64,000 nucleotides of DNA from JACMJL01 sp963791805 (GTDB lineage: Bacteria; Bacillota; Clostridia; Clostridiales; Clostridiaceae), in contig CAWBTU010000006.1 in assembly GCA_963791805.1 (NCBI GenBank), positions 1,178,001-1,242,000 of the forward strand, given 5' to 3'. Shown one piece after another: positions 40,907 through 50,088 of this stretch (position 1 is its first letter; every line of letters begins with the position of its first letter). The position numbers were made by a program, and so were the translations under genes. Under the pieces are notes generated by a model that saw nothing but the letters and a program-made list of their open reading frames with translations, searched no databases and was not told the DNA's origin.

Positions 40907-41017
40907 GAAAATATAAATGAATTTTTTTAATACAATATAAATTCATATTAAATAATGCATGTTAACTTAAAATTTTACAGATTATTATAAAAGATACTGT
41001 TGAAGGAGGTTAAAAAT

Positions 41018-41419
41018 GTGAGTAATATAGATAAAGGACAATATGTTTATAGCTTACTCAAAAAAGGTTTAGATGCGGGAACCTTAAGAAGTAAAGTTAT
41101 TTCAAACAACATAGCTAATGTAAATACAAAAAGCTATAAAGCTTATCATGTTAAATTTGAAGATAATCTCAATGATAGTGTAGACTCTCTTCACCTTAAA
41201 GTTACCCAAGCAGCACATATAAAAGATAGTAGTGCTAATGGAGATGCTCAAATAGTTCAAGATAAAGATGTTAGTATGAATCAAGATGGTAATAGTGTTG
41301 ATATTGATAATGAGATGGCTGACCAGGCTACTAACACTTTAAATTATTTGACTTTAACTACAGAAATTAATAATCGACTGGAAATACAAAAATTCATTAT
41401 TAGTGATGGGAGGAAATAA
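41018..41419 (+). CDS. flgB: Proximal rod protein FlgB
   Basis: 133 residues; part of the rod that crosses the cell wall. LLKKGLDAGTLRSKVISNNIANVNTKSYKAYHVKFE is the FlgB/rod N-terminal motif and the C-terminus NEMADQATNTLNYLTLTTEINNRLEIQKFII is typical. GTG 41018 is 7 bases after AAGGAGG; the in-frame TTG 41000 lies before it. First gene of the early operon. Confidence 0.95.
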   Translation: MSNIDKGQYVYSLLKKGLDAGTLRSKVISNNIANVNTKSYKAYHVKFEDNLNDSVDSLHLKVTQAAHIKDSSANGDAQIVQDKDVSMNQDGNSVDIDNEMADQATNTLNYLTLTTEINNRLEIQKFIISDGRK

Positions 41420-41422
41420 CAA

Positions 41423-41854
41423 ATGGGTGCTTTTAGTGCTTTAAGAATTAGTGCAACTGGTCTTTCTGCAGAACGATTAAGGATGGATACAATTGCATCA
41501 AATATTTCAAATGTTGACACTACTAGAGGAGCAAATGGTGAGCCTTACAGAAGAAAAGTTGCCGTATTTCATGAAAGTTTGGTAAAACAAATTGATTCAA
41601 GAACTGGCATGGAAACAACAACACTGGGAGGGGTTAAGGCTGTTGGTGTTGTTGGTGATCAATCAGCATTTAGAAAAGTATACGATCCTACTAACCCTGA
41701 TGCAGATAATGATGGTTATGTTAGTATGCCTAATGTAAATACTTTGAATGAAATGGCAGATATGATTTCTGCAACACGGGCTTATGAAGCAAATGTAAGT
41801 GCTATGTCAGCTGAAAAAAGTATGTTTACTAAAGCGTTAGAAATAGGAAAATAA
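41423..41854 (+). CDS. flgC: Proximal rod protein FlgC
   Basis: 143 residues. N-terminal SALRISATGLSAERLRMDTIASNISNVDTTRG and C-terminal LNEMADMISATRAYEANVSAMSAEKSMFTKALEIG are complete FlgC signatures. Starts 3 bases after flgB stop with GGGAGG inside the flgB end; coupled. Exported without a cleaved signal. Confidence 0.97.
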   Translation: MGAFSALRISATGLSAERLRMDTIASNISNVDTTRGANGEPYRRKVAVFHESLVKQIDSRTGMETTTLGGVKAVGVVGDQSAFRKVYDPTNPDADNDGYVSMPNVNTLNEMADMISATRAYEANVSAMSAEKSMFTKALEIGK

Positions 41855-41877
41855 CGTAGAATAAAGGAGAATATTAT

Positions 41878-42204
41878 ATGAGTATAAGTGTAAATAGTTT
41901 TGTTCCAGATACTAAAATATTTGACAACATTAAACTTACTGATAGTTCTAATATTTCTAGTGGCACTAATAGTACAAGCCAAGGATCTTTCTTAGATGTT
42001 TTAAAATCAAAAATTGATGATGTGAATAATCAACAGCTCAACTCTGAAAACATTACTGAGCAGTTTATTAAAGGTGATAATAGTGTGGATGTTCATCAGG
42101 TAATGCTGGCAGGTGAAGAGGCTAAAATGTCCTTAGAATTAGCTGTGCAGGTGAGAAACAAGATAATTGATGCTTACCAAGAACTTAATAGAACTCAAAT
42201 GTAA
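41878..42204 (+). CDS. fliE: MS ring-rod junction protein FliE
   Basis: 108 residues. The C-terminal FliE domain (about 35-108) reads SFLDVLKSKIDDVNNQQLNSENITEQFIKGDNSVDVHQVMLAGEEAKMSLELAVQVRNKIIDAYQEL. It joins the rod to the FliF ring. AAAGGAG precedes the ATG. Confidence 0.95.
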   Translation: MSISVNSFVPDTKIFDNIKLTDSSNISSGTNSTSQGSFLDVLKSKIDDVNNQQLNSENITEQFIKGDNSVDVHQVMLAGEEAKMSLELAVQVRNKIIDAYQELNRTQM

Positions 42205-42220
42205 TAAGGAGTGCGGTTAA

Positions 42221-43822
42221 ATGAGGAAATTGGCAGAGAGGCTAAGAGGTCTTTTTGAAAAATTTAAAGGTTTAAGTCTTGGCAAAAAAATTGCCTATTG
42301 TATGCTAGTTTTCGTTGTGTTTTTTTCTTTAATAGCTTTAGTCTTGTATACTAATAATACAAAATATGGAGTGCTTTTTTCTAATATGGATTCTACTGAC
42401 TCTAAAGTGGTTTTGGATAAATTAAAGTCACAAAACGTTAAAAGTAAAGTTCAAGGAACTACAATACTAGTTCCAGCAAGTCAAGTAGATACGTTACGAC
42501 TTCAATTAGCAACAAGTTTAACTTCCGGCAGTAAAGGGTTTGAACTATTTGATAATACAAGTCAATTTGGTATGACTGACCAAGAGATGACAATTACTTA
42601 TCAAAGGGCTCTTGAAGGTGAACTTGAAAGAACACTTAAAGGCTTTCCACAGGTTGATTCAGCAAGGGTTCACTTAGTAATGCAGGAGGACACAGCTTTT
42701 GTTAAGGATACAAATCCTTCCACAGCATCTGTTACGCTTAAACTAAAATCGGGAAATAATCTTACAAATGATCAAGTAAAAGCTATGGTTGCTTTATTGA
42801 GTGGGTCTGTTAAAAATTTAAAGCAAGAAAATGTTGAAATTGTAGATCAAAACATGAAGCTTTTGACTGCTAGGTTATCAAAAGGACAAGATAATTCTGC
42901 CACTGTAGCTGAAGCTACTCAGAATCAACAGCAATTGAAAACTGAATATGAAAAAAAGCTTGAAGATAAAATTTATGCGCTTGTTCAGCCTGTTTCTTCA
43001 AATGGAAATGTTACAGTAAAAGTTAACGCAGATATGGATTTTAACGCGACTCAAATTGATTCAGTTGAAAAAACCGCGGGTCCTGTTGTAAGTCAAAAAA
43101 CCATAGATCAAACTTCAACAAATGGTGGAACAACTAATAATAGTGGAAGTCCATTGGATAATAGTACTAATTCTTCTACTGTATCTTATCCAGCTTCAAC
43201 TGGTTCGGGTAACTCTAGTGCTACCTATAAAGAAACTACTACTAATAATGATAATGGACAAACTGAAACTAAAACTAATGTTGCACCTGGTAAGGTCTTG
43301 AGACTGACAGCTTCAATTATAGTTGATGGAGCTATAAGTGATGCAACAAAGGCTGAAGTTTCTAAAATTGCAAGCAATGCCATTGGCTTTGATGCATCAA
43401 GAAATGATGAGATAACTGTAGCAGGTATGAAATTTAATGACGCTACAAGTAAGGCTCACAAAGCTGATTTAGCTGCTCTAGATGCAGCAAATCAGAAAAA
43501 ATTAAGACAAAAACTTTATCAAGAAGTTGGAATTGCATTAGGAGCTGTAATTGTTTTAGCTATTATTGGAATTTCTGTGAAGAAACATAAAGGTAAGAAT
43601 CCTGAGCCTGTTACAGGACTCGAAGAAGGTGGATTAAATGTTCTCATTGGGAATGAATTAACTCCTAAGGAACCCAAGATACACGAGGTGTTTGAACCAA
43701 TAGATTTTGAATCAGAGAATAAAGAATCTCATATCGAGAGTGAAATAAGGAATTATGCTAAAAATAAACCAGATCAGGTAACTGATATTGTAAAGGCTTG
43801 GCTAGCGGACGAGGAGAGGTGA
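42221..43822 (+). CDS. fliF: Flagellar MS-ring protein FliF
   Basis: 533 residues; membrane ring on which the motor is built. First membrane segment about residues 22-43 (IAYCMLVFVVFFSLIALVLYT), periplasmic ring-building motifs (about 45-340; YGVLFSNMDSTDSKVVLDKL, DSARVHLVMQED), a Ser/Thr/Asn-rich loop (about 295-345), the second membrane segment about 443-460 and a C-terminal FliG-binding tail. Length is normal. It overlaps nothing and is followed 6 bases later by fliG. Confidence 0.97.
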   Translation: MRKLAERLRGLFEKFKGLSLGKKIAYCMLVFVVFFSLIALVLYTNNTKYGVLFSNMDSTDSKVVLDKLKSQNVKSKVQGTTILVPASQVDTLRLQLATSLTSGSKGFELFDNTSQFGMTDQEMTITYQRALEGELERTLKGFPQVDSARVHLVMQEDTAFVKDTNPSTASVTLKLKSGNNLTNDQVKAMVALLSGSVKNLKQENVEIVDQNMKLLTARLSKGQDNSATVAEATQNQQQLKTEYEKKLEDKIYALVQPVSSNGNVTVKVNADMDFNATQIDSVEKTAGPVVSQKTIDQTSTNGGTTNNSGSPLDNSTNSSTVSYPASTGSGNSSATYKETTTNNDNGQTETKTNVAPGKVLRLTASIIVDGAISDATKAEVSKIASNAIGFDASRNDEITVAGMKFNDATSKAHKADLAALDAANQKKLRQKLYQEVGIALGAVIVLAIIGISVKKHKGKNPEPVTGLEEGGLNVLIGNELTPKEPKIHEVFEPIDFESENKESHIESEIRNYAKNKPDQVTDIVKAWLADEER

Positions 43823-43828
43823 TAACTG

Positions 43829-44851
43829 GTGGCAAAGGAAAAAGACACTGCAAAACTAACTGGAGTACAAAAGTCAGCTATTTTATTTATTACTTTGGGA
43901 CCAGATGTTGCTGCTCCTATTATAAAAAAACTACCTGAGAGAGAGATACAGAAGATCACTTACGAAATTGCAAATATGAGTTCAGTGAAGAATGATATTA
44001 AAAATGATATTTTAACTGAATTTGTTAATATGAATAAGGCAAAAGACTATCTTATTGAAGGTGGACTTGATTATGCAAGAGATTTACTTGGAAAGGCTCT
44101 AGGAAATCAAAGAGCAAAAGAAATCCTGGATCAAGTAACAGAGGCTACAGAACAATTTAGACCTTTTGCTATTGCAAGAAAAGCGGATGCTCATCAATTA
44201 TTAAACGTTATTACAAATGAGCATCCTCAAACTATTGCTTTAATATTGTGCTATTTGCAACCAGATAAGGCAGGACAAATTGTATCGTCCTTGCCAGAAG
44301 AGGTACAAGGTGATGTTGCATATAGAATTGCTAATATGAGTAACACATCCCCTATGGTTATAAAGGAAATAGAAAAGGTTTTAAATTCCAAGCTATCTTC
44401 TGTAGTTAGATCTGATATCACCGTAATTGGTGGAGTAGAAACTATAGTAAATATATTGAACCAAGTTGATAGAACCACAGAGAAAAATATTACTGAAGGT
44501 CTTGAAAGAGTGGATCCAGAACTTGCTGAAAAAGTTAAGCAATCCATGTTTATATTTGAAGATGTTATTACTCTTGATGATATTTCAATTCAAAGAATTC
44601 TTAGAGAAGTTGAATCTAAAGATCTTGCTTTGGCCCTTAAAGGATGTTCTGACGAAGTGGCAGGTGCAATATTTAGAAATCAATCAAAGAGAGCAGCAGC
44701 TTCTTTAAAGGAGGATATGGAGTTCTTAGGACCAGTAAGGTTAATGGATGTGGAAAAGGCGCAACAGAAAATTGTTGCAGTTATAAGAAGGTTGGATGAT
44801 GCTGGAGAAATAGTTATATCTAGAGGTGGAGAAGATGCAATCATCGTTTAA
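43829..44851 (+). CDS. fliG: Flagellar motor switch protein FliG
   Basis: 340 residues; C-ring subunit that contacts FliF and the stator. LTGVQKSAILFITLGPDVAAPIIKKLPEREI at the N-terminus, the middle EHPQTIALILCYLQPDKAGQIVSSLPEEVQ motif and the C-terminal torque helix region LRTVE-like ILREVESKDLALALKGCSDEVAGAIFRNQSKRAAASL with charged residues are all present. GTG start with GAGGAGAGGTG upstream. Its end overlaps fliH by 17 bases. Confidence 0.97.
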   Translation: MAKEKDTAKLTGVQKSAILFITLGPDVAAPIIKKLPEREIQKITYEIANMSSVKNDIKNDILTEFVNMNKAKDYLIEGGLDYARDLLGKALGNQRAKEILDQVTEATEQFRPFAIARKADAHQLLNVITNEHPQTIALILCYLQPDKAGQIVSSLPEEVQGDVAYRIANMSNTSPMVIKEIEKVLNSKLSSVVRSDITVIGGVETIVNILNQVDRTTEKNITEGLERVDPELAEKVKQSMFIFEDVITLDDISIQRILREVESKDLALALKGCSDEVAGAIFRNQSKRAAASLKEDMEFLGPVRLMDVEKAQQKIVAVIRRLDDAGEIVISRGGEDAIIV

Positions 44852-45605
44852 TGTTATAAAGAACAGTAGTATTAATGAAAATGGAAAGTTGGAGATAAAA
44901 ACCAATTGCTCTGATTTAAAACCAGAGAGTAATTCTGATGGATTAGTGAAATCAAGTTTTGAAGTTAACTATGAAAATTTAGCAAATTCAATTATTGAAA
45001 ATGCAAGAAAGCAAAGTGAGCATATAATTTCAGATACCTATACAAGAGCAAATGCAATCGAAAAGGAAGCTTATGAAAAGGGTTATTCTGAAGGGGAGAA
45101 GCAAGGATACACTGATTCTTATGATAGAGCTTACGAAGAACATGTTTTAAAAGCTCAACATGAAGCAGAGGGCATAATAAATGAAGCAGAACAAATAGCA
45201 AATTATGCTGATAAGTTATTGCTAAATTCAAAACATGAGTACGAACAATATTTAGATGATAAGAAAAATGAAATAAAAGATTTAGTTTTAGAAATCGTGA
45301 AAAATATTCTTAAAAAAGAAGTACATGCTGAAGATTCTATAAACCTTATGGTTATGGATGCATTAAATCAAGTTAAAAGTGGAAAGAACTTTGTAATTAA
45401 ATGTAATAGCAATTATGTTAAAGAACTTAAAGCCTGCATAGAGGTTTGGAAGAAACAACTGACTTTTAAATGTGAAGTTTTTGTTATTGATGATGATACT
45501 GTAGAACTTGGAAATGCAGTTGTAGAAAAAGATAATGGACACCTAGAAGTTGGAATTGATGTTGGTTTTACTAAGGTTAAAAAGATTCTTGAGGAGAATG
45601 ATTAA
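44835..45605 (+). CDS. fliH: Flagellar export ATPase regulator FliH
   Basis: 256 residues, stator-like partner of the FliI ATPase. Central helical region rich in Ala/Glu/Tyr (EKEAYEKGYSEGEKQGYTDSYDRAYEEHVLKAQHEAEGIINEAEQ), then the FliH/YscL C-terminal domain (EIKDLVLEIVKNILKKEV; DDTVELGNAVVEKDNGHLEVGIDVGF). ATG 44835 preferred because AGAGGTGGAG lies just upstream; it overlaps fliG. Confidence 0.9.
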   Translation: MQSSFNVIKNSSINENGKLEIKTNCSDLKPESNSDGLVKSSFEVNYENLANSIIENARKQSEHIISDTYTRANAIEKEAYEKGYSEGEKQGYTDSYDRAYEEHVLKAQHEAEGIINEAEQIANYADKLLLNSKHEYEQYLDDKKNEIKDLVLEIVKNILKKEVHAEDSINLMVMDALNQVKSGKNFVIKCNSNYVKELKACIEVWKKQLTFKCEVFVIDDDTVELGNAVVEKDNGHLEVGIDVGFTKVKKILEEND

Positions 45606-45607
45606 AG

Positions 45608-46915
45608 ATGATAAATTTAGACTTCGGGAATTTGATACAAAAGGTAAGAGAAGGAAACTACATTTATTCAGAAGGTAGAGTTAAGAAAGTTATCGGACTA
45701 ACTATTGAAGTGTTTGGTATTAGAGCTTTTGTAGGAGAAGTTTGCACAATATATAATGAAAAAAATCAACCAATTCCATGTGAGGTAGTTGGTTTTCAAG
45801 ATGAAGATGTTATCTTAATGCCGCTTGGAGAATTAATTGGTATAGCACCAGGTTGTAGGGTAGTTCCAGAAGAAAAACCGTTAGGAGTAAAATGCTCAGA
45901 AGATCTTTTTGGAAAGGTGCTTGATGGACTAGGAAATCCTTTAAATAACGAAGAAATTTTGAGTGGAGATTTGTATCCTTTAGATAGAGAACCTCCAGAT
46001 CCAATGAAAAGAAGACGAATTAAAAACATATTACCTACAGGGGTTCGTGCTATTGATGGATTCCTTACATGTGGAGAAGGACAAAGAATTGGAATTTTTG
46101 CTGGAAGTGGAGTTGGCAAGAGCACTACACTTGGAATGATAGCTAGGTATGCAGAAGCTGACGTTAACGTTATTGCTCTTATTGGAGAAAGAGGTAGAGA
46201 GGTTTTAGATTTTATTGAAAAAGACTTAGGTGAAGAAGGAATGAAAAAGTCAATAGTAGTATGTGCCACTTCAGACAAACCAGCACTTGTAAGGCTTAAA
46301 GGTGCATTTACTGCTACAGCTATTGCTGAGTACTTTAGGGATCAAGGAAAAAAAGTTATCCTAATGATGGATTCAGTTACTAGATTTGCAATGGCACAAA
46401 GAGAAATTGGACTTGCAATAGGAGAACCTCCTGCATCTAAAGGCTATACACCCTCTGTTTTTGCAATGCTTCCTAGATTAATGGAGAGATCAGGTATGTC
46501 TGACAAAGGTTCTATAACAGCATTTTATACTGTTTTAGTTGATGGCGATGATTTTAATGAGCCAATTGCTGATGCTGTAAGGGGTATTCTAGATGGACAT
46601 ATTGTTTTATCTAGAGACTTAGCTGCAAAGAACCACTATCCTGCAATAGATGTACTAAAAAGTATCAGTAGACTTATGTCAGAAATTGCTGATGAAGATC
46701 ATAAAGATGCAGCGTCCTTTTACCGTGATCTACTGGCCACATATAGGGATTCTGAGGATTTAATTAATATAGGAGCTTATGTTAGAGGAAGTAACAAAAA
46801 AGTTGACTTAGCTATCAAATATAATGATGGTATTATCGGATTTCTAAAACAAAAAATGAATGATCATAACAGTTTAGATGAAAGTTTATCAATGCTAAAA
46901 TCGATAATAAACTAA
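45608..46915 (+). CDS. fliI: Flagellar type III export ATPase FliI
   Basis: 435 residues, F1-beta-like hexameric ATPase that feeds substrates to the export gate. Walker A GSGVGKST near residues 166-173, GERGREVLDF (catalytic Glu region) near 196, Walker B VILMMDSVTRFA near 250, and SKGYTPSVFAMLPRLMERSG. All catalytic residues present. Starts 2 bases after fliH. Confidence 0.98.
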   Translation: MINLDFGNLIQKVREGNYIYSEGRVKKVIGLTIEVFGIRAFVGEVCTIYNEKNQPIPCEVVGFQDEDVILMPLGELIGIAPGCRVVPEEKPLGVKCSEDLFGKVLDGLGNPLNNEEILSGDLYPLDREPPDPMKRRRIKNILPTGVRAIDGFLTCGEGQRIGIFAGSGVGKSTTLGMIARYAEADVNVIALIGERGREVLDFIEKDLGEEGMKKSIVVCATSDKPALVRLKGAFTATAIAEYFRDQGKKVILMMDSVTRFAMAQREIGLAIGEPPASKGYTPSVFAMLPRLMERSGMSDKGSITAFYTVLVDGDDFNEPIADAVRGILDGHIVLSRDLAAKNHYPAIDVLKSISRLMSEIADEDHKDAASFYRDLLATYRDSEDLINIGAYVRGSNKKVDLAIKYNDGIIGFLKQKMNDHNSLDESLSMLKSIIN

Positions 46916-46924
46916 GGAGATATT

Positions 46925-47359
46925 ATGGATAGATATAAATTTCGATTACAGAAATTATTAGATTTAAGAATTGATAAGGAAGAAGAAAGTAAAATTAGAT
47001 TTAAAGAAGCTCAGGTTCAAAAGGAGAATACTGAACTTAAGTTAGAAAATCTAAAAGAAAATTATGCTAAGGTTAATAAGAGCGATTCTTCGTCACTAAT
47101 TGAACGTAAAATCAAATCAAACTATCTTAACGCGGTTAATAATAATATTGATGATACTAAAATCGAGCTTAATGAAAATATCATGAAATTAGAAGAAAAG
47201 AGGCTGGAGCTTGAAAAAAAGCAAATAGAGAGAAAAACTGTTGAAACTTTAAAGGAAAAGAAAGAAATATTGTTTTGGAAAGAACAGGATATGATAGAAC
47301 AAAAAGCAAATGATGAATTTGCACTTTATGGTTTCATTAGAAGAAAAAATAACATGTAA
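46925..47359 (+). CDS. fliJ: Flagellar export protein FliJ
   Basis: 144-residue two-stranded coiled coil. YKFRLQKLLDLRIDKEEESKIRFKEAQVQKENTE is the FliJ start; the rest is Glu/Lys-rich helix. It acts as the central stalk of the FliI ring. AAGGAGAT precedes the ATG, 9 bases after fliI. Confidence 0.93.
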   Translation: MDRYKFRLQKLLDLRIDKEEESKIRFKEAQVQKENTELKLENLKENYAKVNKSDSSSLIERKIKSNYLNAVNNNIDDTKIELNENIMKLEEKRLELEKKQIERKTVETLKEKKEILFWKEQDMIEQKANDEFALYGFIRRKNNM

Positions 47360-47386
47360 TTTTTATGATTGAAGGGAGGTGAGAAA

Positions 47387-48967
47387 ATGGAAAACATGGT
47401 TATAGATTCAAAAACCGTACAACCAACCAGTACTCAAAGTAGCAAAGCTGTATCTGTAGCTGGAAACAAGAAAGATGGAGTGATTTTTAGCAAATTATTG
47501 GATGGCAAGAAATCAGACATTAAAGATGATTCTATTGAAAGTAAATTAGAAAACTTGATTGCTCTTTTGACTAAAGTAAGTGATAAGATTTCGCTAAAGA
47601 CAAGTGATATTGATACTAAAGATGCAATTACGTCAACTGATGCATTAAAAAAAGATAACACCAAGGAAAATGATATTGATTTGCTATCAATGCTTAGCAC
47701 TTTGATACAAGAGCTGAATTCTAGAATTCAAGATAATAAAATGAATACAACTGTTGATTTATCAACTAAGAGTACAAATGAAATAGAGTCTAAAGAACCA
47801 GAGGTACTTTCAAACCTGATGGCTGAATTAAAAGCAATAAAAGAAGCAAAAGAAACCGACACGAAAACATCAGATGTACTTTCAAAGGTGATAGCTGAAT
47901 TAAAAGTGACAAAAGGAACCGACACGAAAACATCGGATGTACTTACAAACTTGATTTCAGAACTACAAGTACAGGATAAAAGTAACCATACTAAGACAAT
48001 AGATACTCTTTCAAAACTTGTAACTCAGTTGGAAAAATCATCCTCAAACTTATCTAAGGCTTCTTCAATTGCTGGATTATCTAAAGAAGTTAAAAAAACG
48101 GATAACGAAACAATTAATACATCTATCCTTACATTAAAAACAGATATATCTAATTCTACTGACAGTAATAAAGCCTTGTTACAAAAACAAACTCCAGAAA
48201 TTCAGGAGATTAAAGATTTAGTAGAGAAGATTTTAGTAAGTGCTCAGTCAGAATCACAGAAATCTCCAGAAAAAAATCAGGATATGTTAAAATTGCAGAA
48301 TTCACTTCTTAAAATAATTGAAGTTGTTGATGTGGCTGGAAAAGAAATTTCAACAAAACAGAGCAGCCAAGAAGTTCAGACTTTTGTAAAACCACAGTTT
48401 ACAACAGATACAAAGACAACTTATTCAAATGAACAAGGAAGTAAAGACTCTCATAGTTCTAACTTACAAACCAGTGCTGATGCAGATAAAATTTTGAAGA
48501 AAATTTCTCAACAGGATGATAGCGATAAAACGCAAAACTTTGGTAATTTGTTAAACAGAGTAGCCAACAATCAAAAGGAAAGCATTCCGATAATTAAAAC
48601 AGAAATTGTACCAATAAATAAAAATAATGTTACTAATGACGTTATAAAAAATGTTAAGTTTATGGAAGCAAATGATATTAAAGAATTAACTGTAAAGATA
48701 AATCCTAAGGACTTAGGTGAAGTAGTAATTAAACTAACACAAGAGGGAAGCGCAATGAAAGCTACTATAACAACTTCTAATAAAGAAGCTTTTCAGTTAA
48801 TGAATTCCAATCTTCAAGATATTAATAATAAAATAAGTAGTAACAACACAAGTATTCAAAGTTTTTCTGTAGATGTTTTTAATGGTGAAGGGTCTTTTTT
48901 AAAACAAGATTCACAACAAAATAAGGGATCAAATCAAGGCAAAGAAAAGTGGTGGATCCTATTTTGA
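47387..48967 (+). CDS. fliK: Flagellar hook-length control protein FliK (3' end apparently frameshifted)
   Basis: 526 residues as read. Secreted ruler that switches export from hook to filament proteins. The disordered N-terminal two-thirds holds four imperfect repeats of about 22 residues (47804-48033); the Flg_hook domain near the end reads VKINPKDLGEVVIKLTQEGSAMKATITTSNKEAFQLMNSNLQDI. As read it ends KEKWWILF, but one base fewer in the A4 run at 48945-48948 extends it in a better frame (SGGSYFDEDESSGIEEIN...NILV) to a stop at 49032-49034, 11 bases before flgD. ATG 47387 follows GGGAGGTG. The core domain is intact either way. Confidence 0.85.
   Translation: MENMVIDSKTVQPTSTQSSKAVSVAGNKKDGVIFSKLLDGKKSDIKDDSIESKLENLIALLTKVSDKISLKTSDIDTKDAITSTDALKKDNTKENDIDLLSMLSTLIQELNSRIQDNKMNTTVDLSTKSTNEIESKEPEVLSNLMAELKAIKEAKETDTKTSDVLSKVIAELKVTKGTDTKTSDVLTNLISELQVQDKSNHTKTIDTLSKLVTQLEKSSSNLSKASSIAGLSKEVKKTDNETINTSILTLKTDISNSTDSNKALLQKQTPEIQEIKDLVEKILVSAQSESQKSPEKNQDMLKLQNSLLKIIEVVDVAGKEISTKQSSQEVQTFVKPQFTTDTKTTYSNEQGSKDSHSSNLQTSADADKILKKISQQDDSDKTQNFGNLLNRVANNQKESIPIIKTEIVPINKNNVTNDVIKNVKFMEANDIKELTVKINPKDLGEVVIKLTQEGSAMKATITTSNKEAFQLMNSNLQDINNKISSNNTSIQSFSVDVFNGEGSFLKQDSQQNKGSNQGKEKWWILF
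47804..48033 (+). repeat. Four imperfect tandem repeats in the FliK ruler region
   Basis: Units of 21-24 codons begin VLSNLMAELK, VLSKVIAELK, VLTNLISELQ and TLSKLVTQLE, each with a TKTSD-like spacer. Units 2 and 3 share a near-identical 25-base stretch with a 63-base period (for example 47861 and 47924). Confidence 0.75.
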
Positions 48968-49045
48968 TGAAGATGAAAGTAGCGGAATAGAGGAAATTAA
49001 TAGCAATGATAGTAATGTAAATATTTTAGTATAGGGGGTAATAAA

Positions 49046-49598
49046 ATGGCAGATGTTATAGATACATCAACTGACACATCAACTGGTTCGCTTAATGGTG
49101 CTTCAAAAACTAATAGGGGGACGCCTATAGTTAAAAAAAATGGACAGTTAGATCAAAACTCTTTTTTAAAAATTTTAGTAGCGCAAATGAGCAATCAAGA
49201 TCCTACTAAGCCAAAGGATCCTTCAGAAACTATATCTCAATTAGCTCAGTTTACATCTTTAGAGCAGTTAACAAATTTAAATACAAACCTTTCTTTTTCA
49301 GGTGCAACTTCCATTATTGGTAAGAACTGTATTACTTAATGGAACTGATGAAAAGGGAAATGCTAACATGGGAAATGTAGTGGGAATATCAAAAAATGGA
49401 AGCAATATTAATGTTACAGTTCAAATGTTTGGCACCGATGGAAAACTTAAAGTTGATGCTGCTGGTAAGGCTGTGCTTAAGGATTTTGATTATAAGGACG
49501 TTGTAGAGGTAGCAGGAGTTATTACACCAACACCAACACCAACACCGACACCAACACCAACACCAACACCAACACCGACAACCACACCAACAACTTAG
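49046..49598 (+). pseudogene. flgD: Hook-capping scaffold protein FlgD, frameshifted
   Basis: FlgD caps the growing hook. The first frame gives the conserved FlgD N-domain (QLDQNSFLKILVAQMSNQDPTKPKDPSETISQLAQFTSLEQL) and stops at 49339 after IIGKNCIT. The frame one base on continues exactly as expected (TVLLNGTDEKGNANMGNVVGISKNG) to 49598. Removing one A of the AA at 49325-49326 joins them into 183 residues. The protein ends in a Thr-Pro repeat tail. If real, the break would stop hook assembly; a sequencing error is possible. Confidence 0.85.
49524..49595 (+). repeat. Thr-Pro hexanucleotide repeat at the 3' end of flgD
   Basis: About 12 units of ACACCA (with occasional ACACCG) encode a Thr-Pro tail. 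The 6-base unit keeps frame when it expands or contracts, so it would change tail length, not switch the gene off. Confidence 0.9.
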
Positions 49599-49613
49599 AA
49601 GTAGGTGCGATAA

Positions 49614-50003
49614 ATGGGCTTTAAAATTATTAATGGAAAACCTTTTTCTACGGTGGATAATTTAACTACTGAAGTCAAAAAACAAAACAATACAGCAAAT
49701 TCAAATACTAGCTTTAAAGATGCGTTAAATAATGCTGTAAATAAAAATGAGAGTTTTGTAATCTCCAATCATGCTGCAGAAAGATTGCAAAATAGAAATA
49801 TAAATTTGGATTCAACAGACATGAACAAAATTAATGACGGAATTAATAAGGCTGAGGAAAAAGGAGCTAAAGAGTGTTTAATTCTATATAAAGATATAGC
49901 ACTTGTTACAAGTATAAAAAATAGAACTATAATTACAGCAATGGATAAAGAAAGTAGTAAGGGTAATGTGTTTACTAATATAGACAGTGTTGTAATGTTA
50001 TAA
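49614..50003 (+). CDS. Flagellar operon protein (TIGR02530 type)
   Basis: 129 residues. The conserved C-terminal half reads FVISNHAAERLQNRNINLDSTDMNKINDGINKAEEKGAKECLILYKDIALVTSIKNRTIITAMD...NVFTNIDSVVML, the signature of the flagellar operon protein found between flgD and flgE in Firmicutes. Function is not established; a hook-assembly accessory is likely. GTAGGTG precedes the ATG. Confidence 0.88.
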   Translation: MGFKIINGKPFSTVDNLTTEVKKQNNTANSNTSFKDALNNAVNKNESFVISNHAAERLQNRNINLDSTDMNKINDGINKAEEKGAKECLILYKDIALVTSIKNRTIITAMDKESSKGNVFTNIDSVVML

Positions 50004-50088
50004 AAATGGCTGGACCTCTTGTAGGAAGCCAACTTTGTTGATGGATAGAAGCAAAGAATAAAAAATAAAAATTATGGAGGTTTTATAT

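Noticed and set aside
44466..44708. 80-residue frame inside fliG
   Set aside because: Lies in another frame within a conserved gene, no start signal; a shadow.
49301..49598. Independent gene starting at 49302 after flgD
   Set aside because: Its sequence is the continuation of the FlgD domain after a one-base shift, and it lacks a ribosome binding site.
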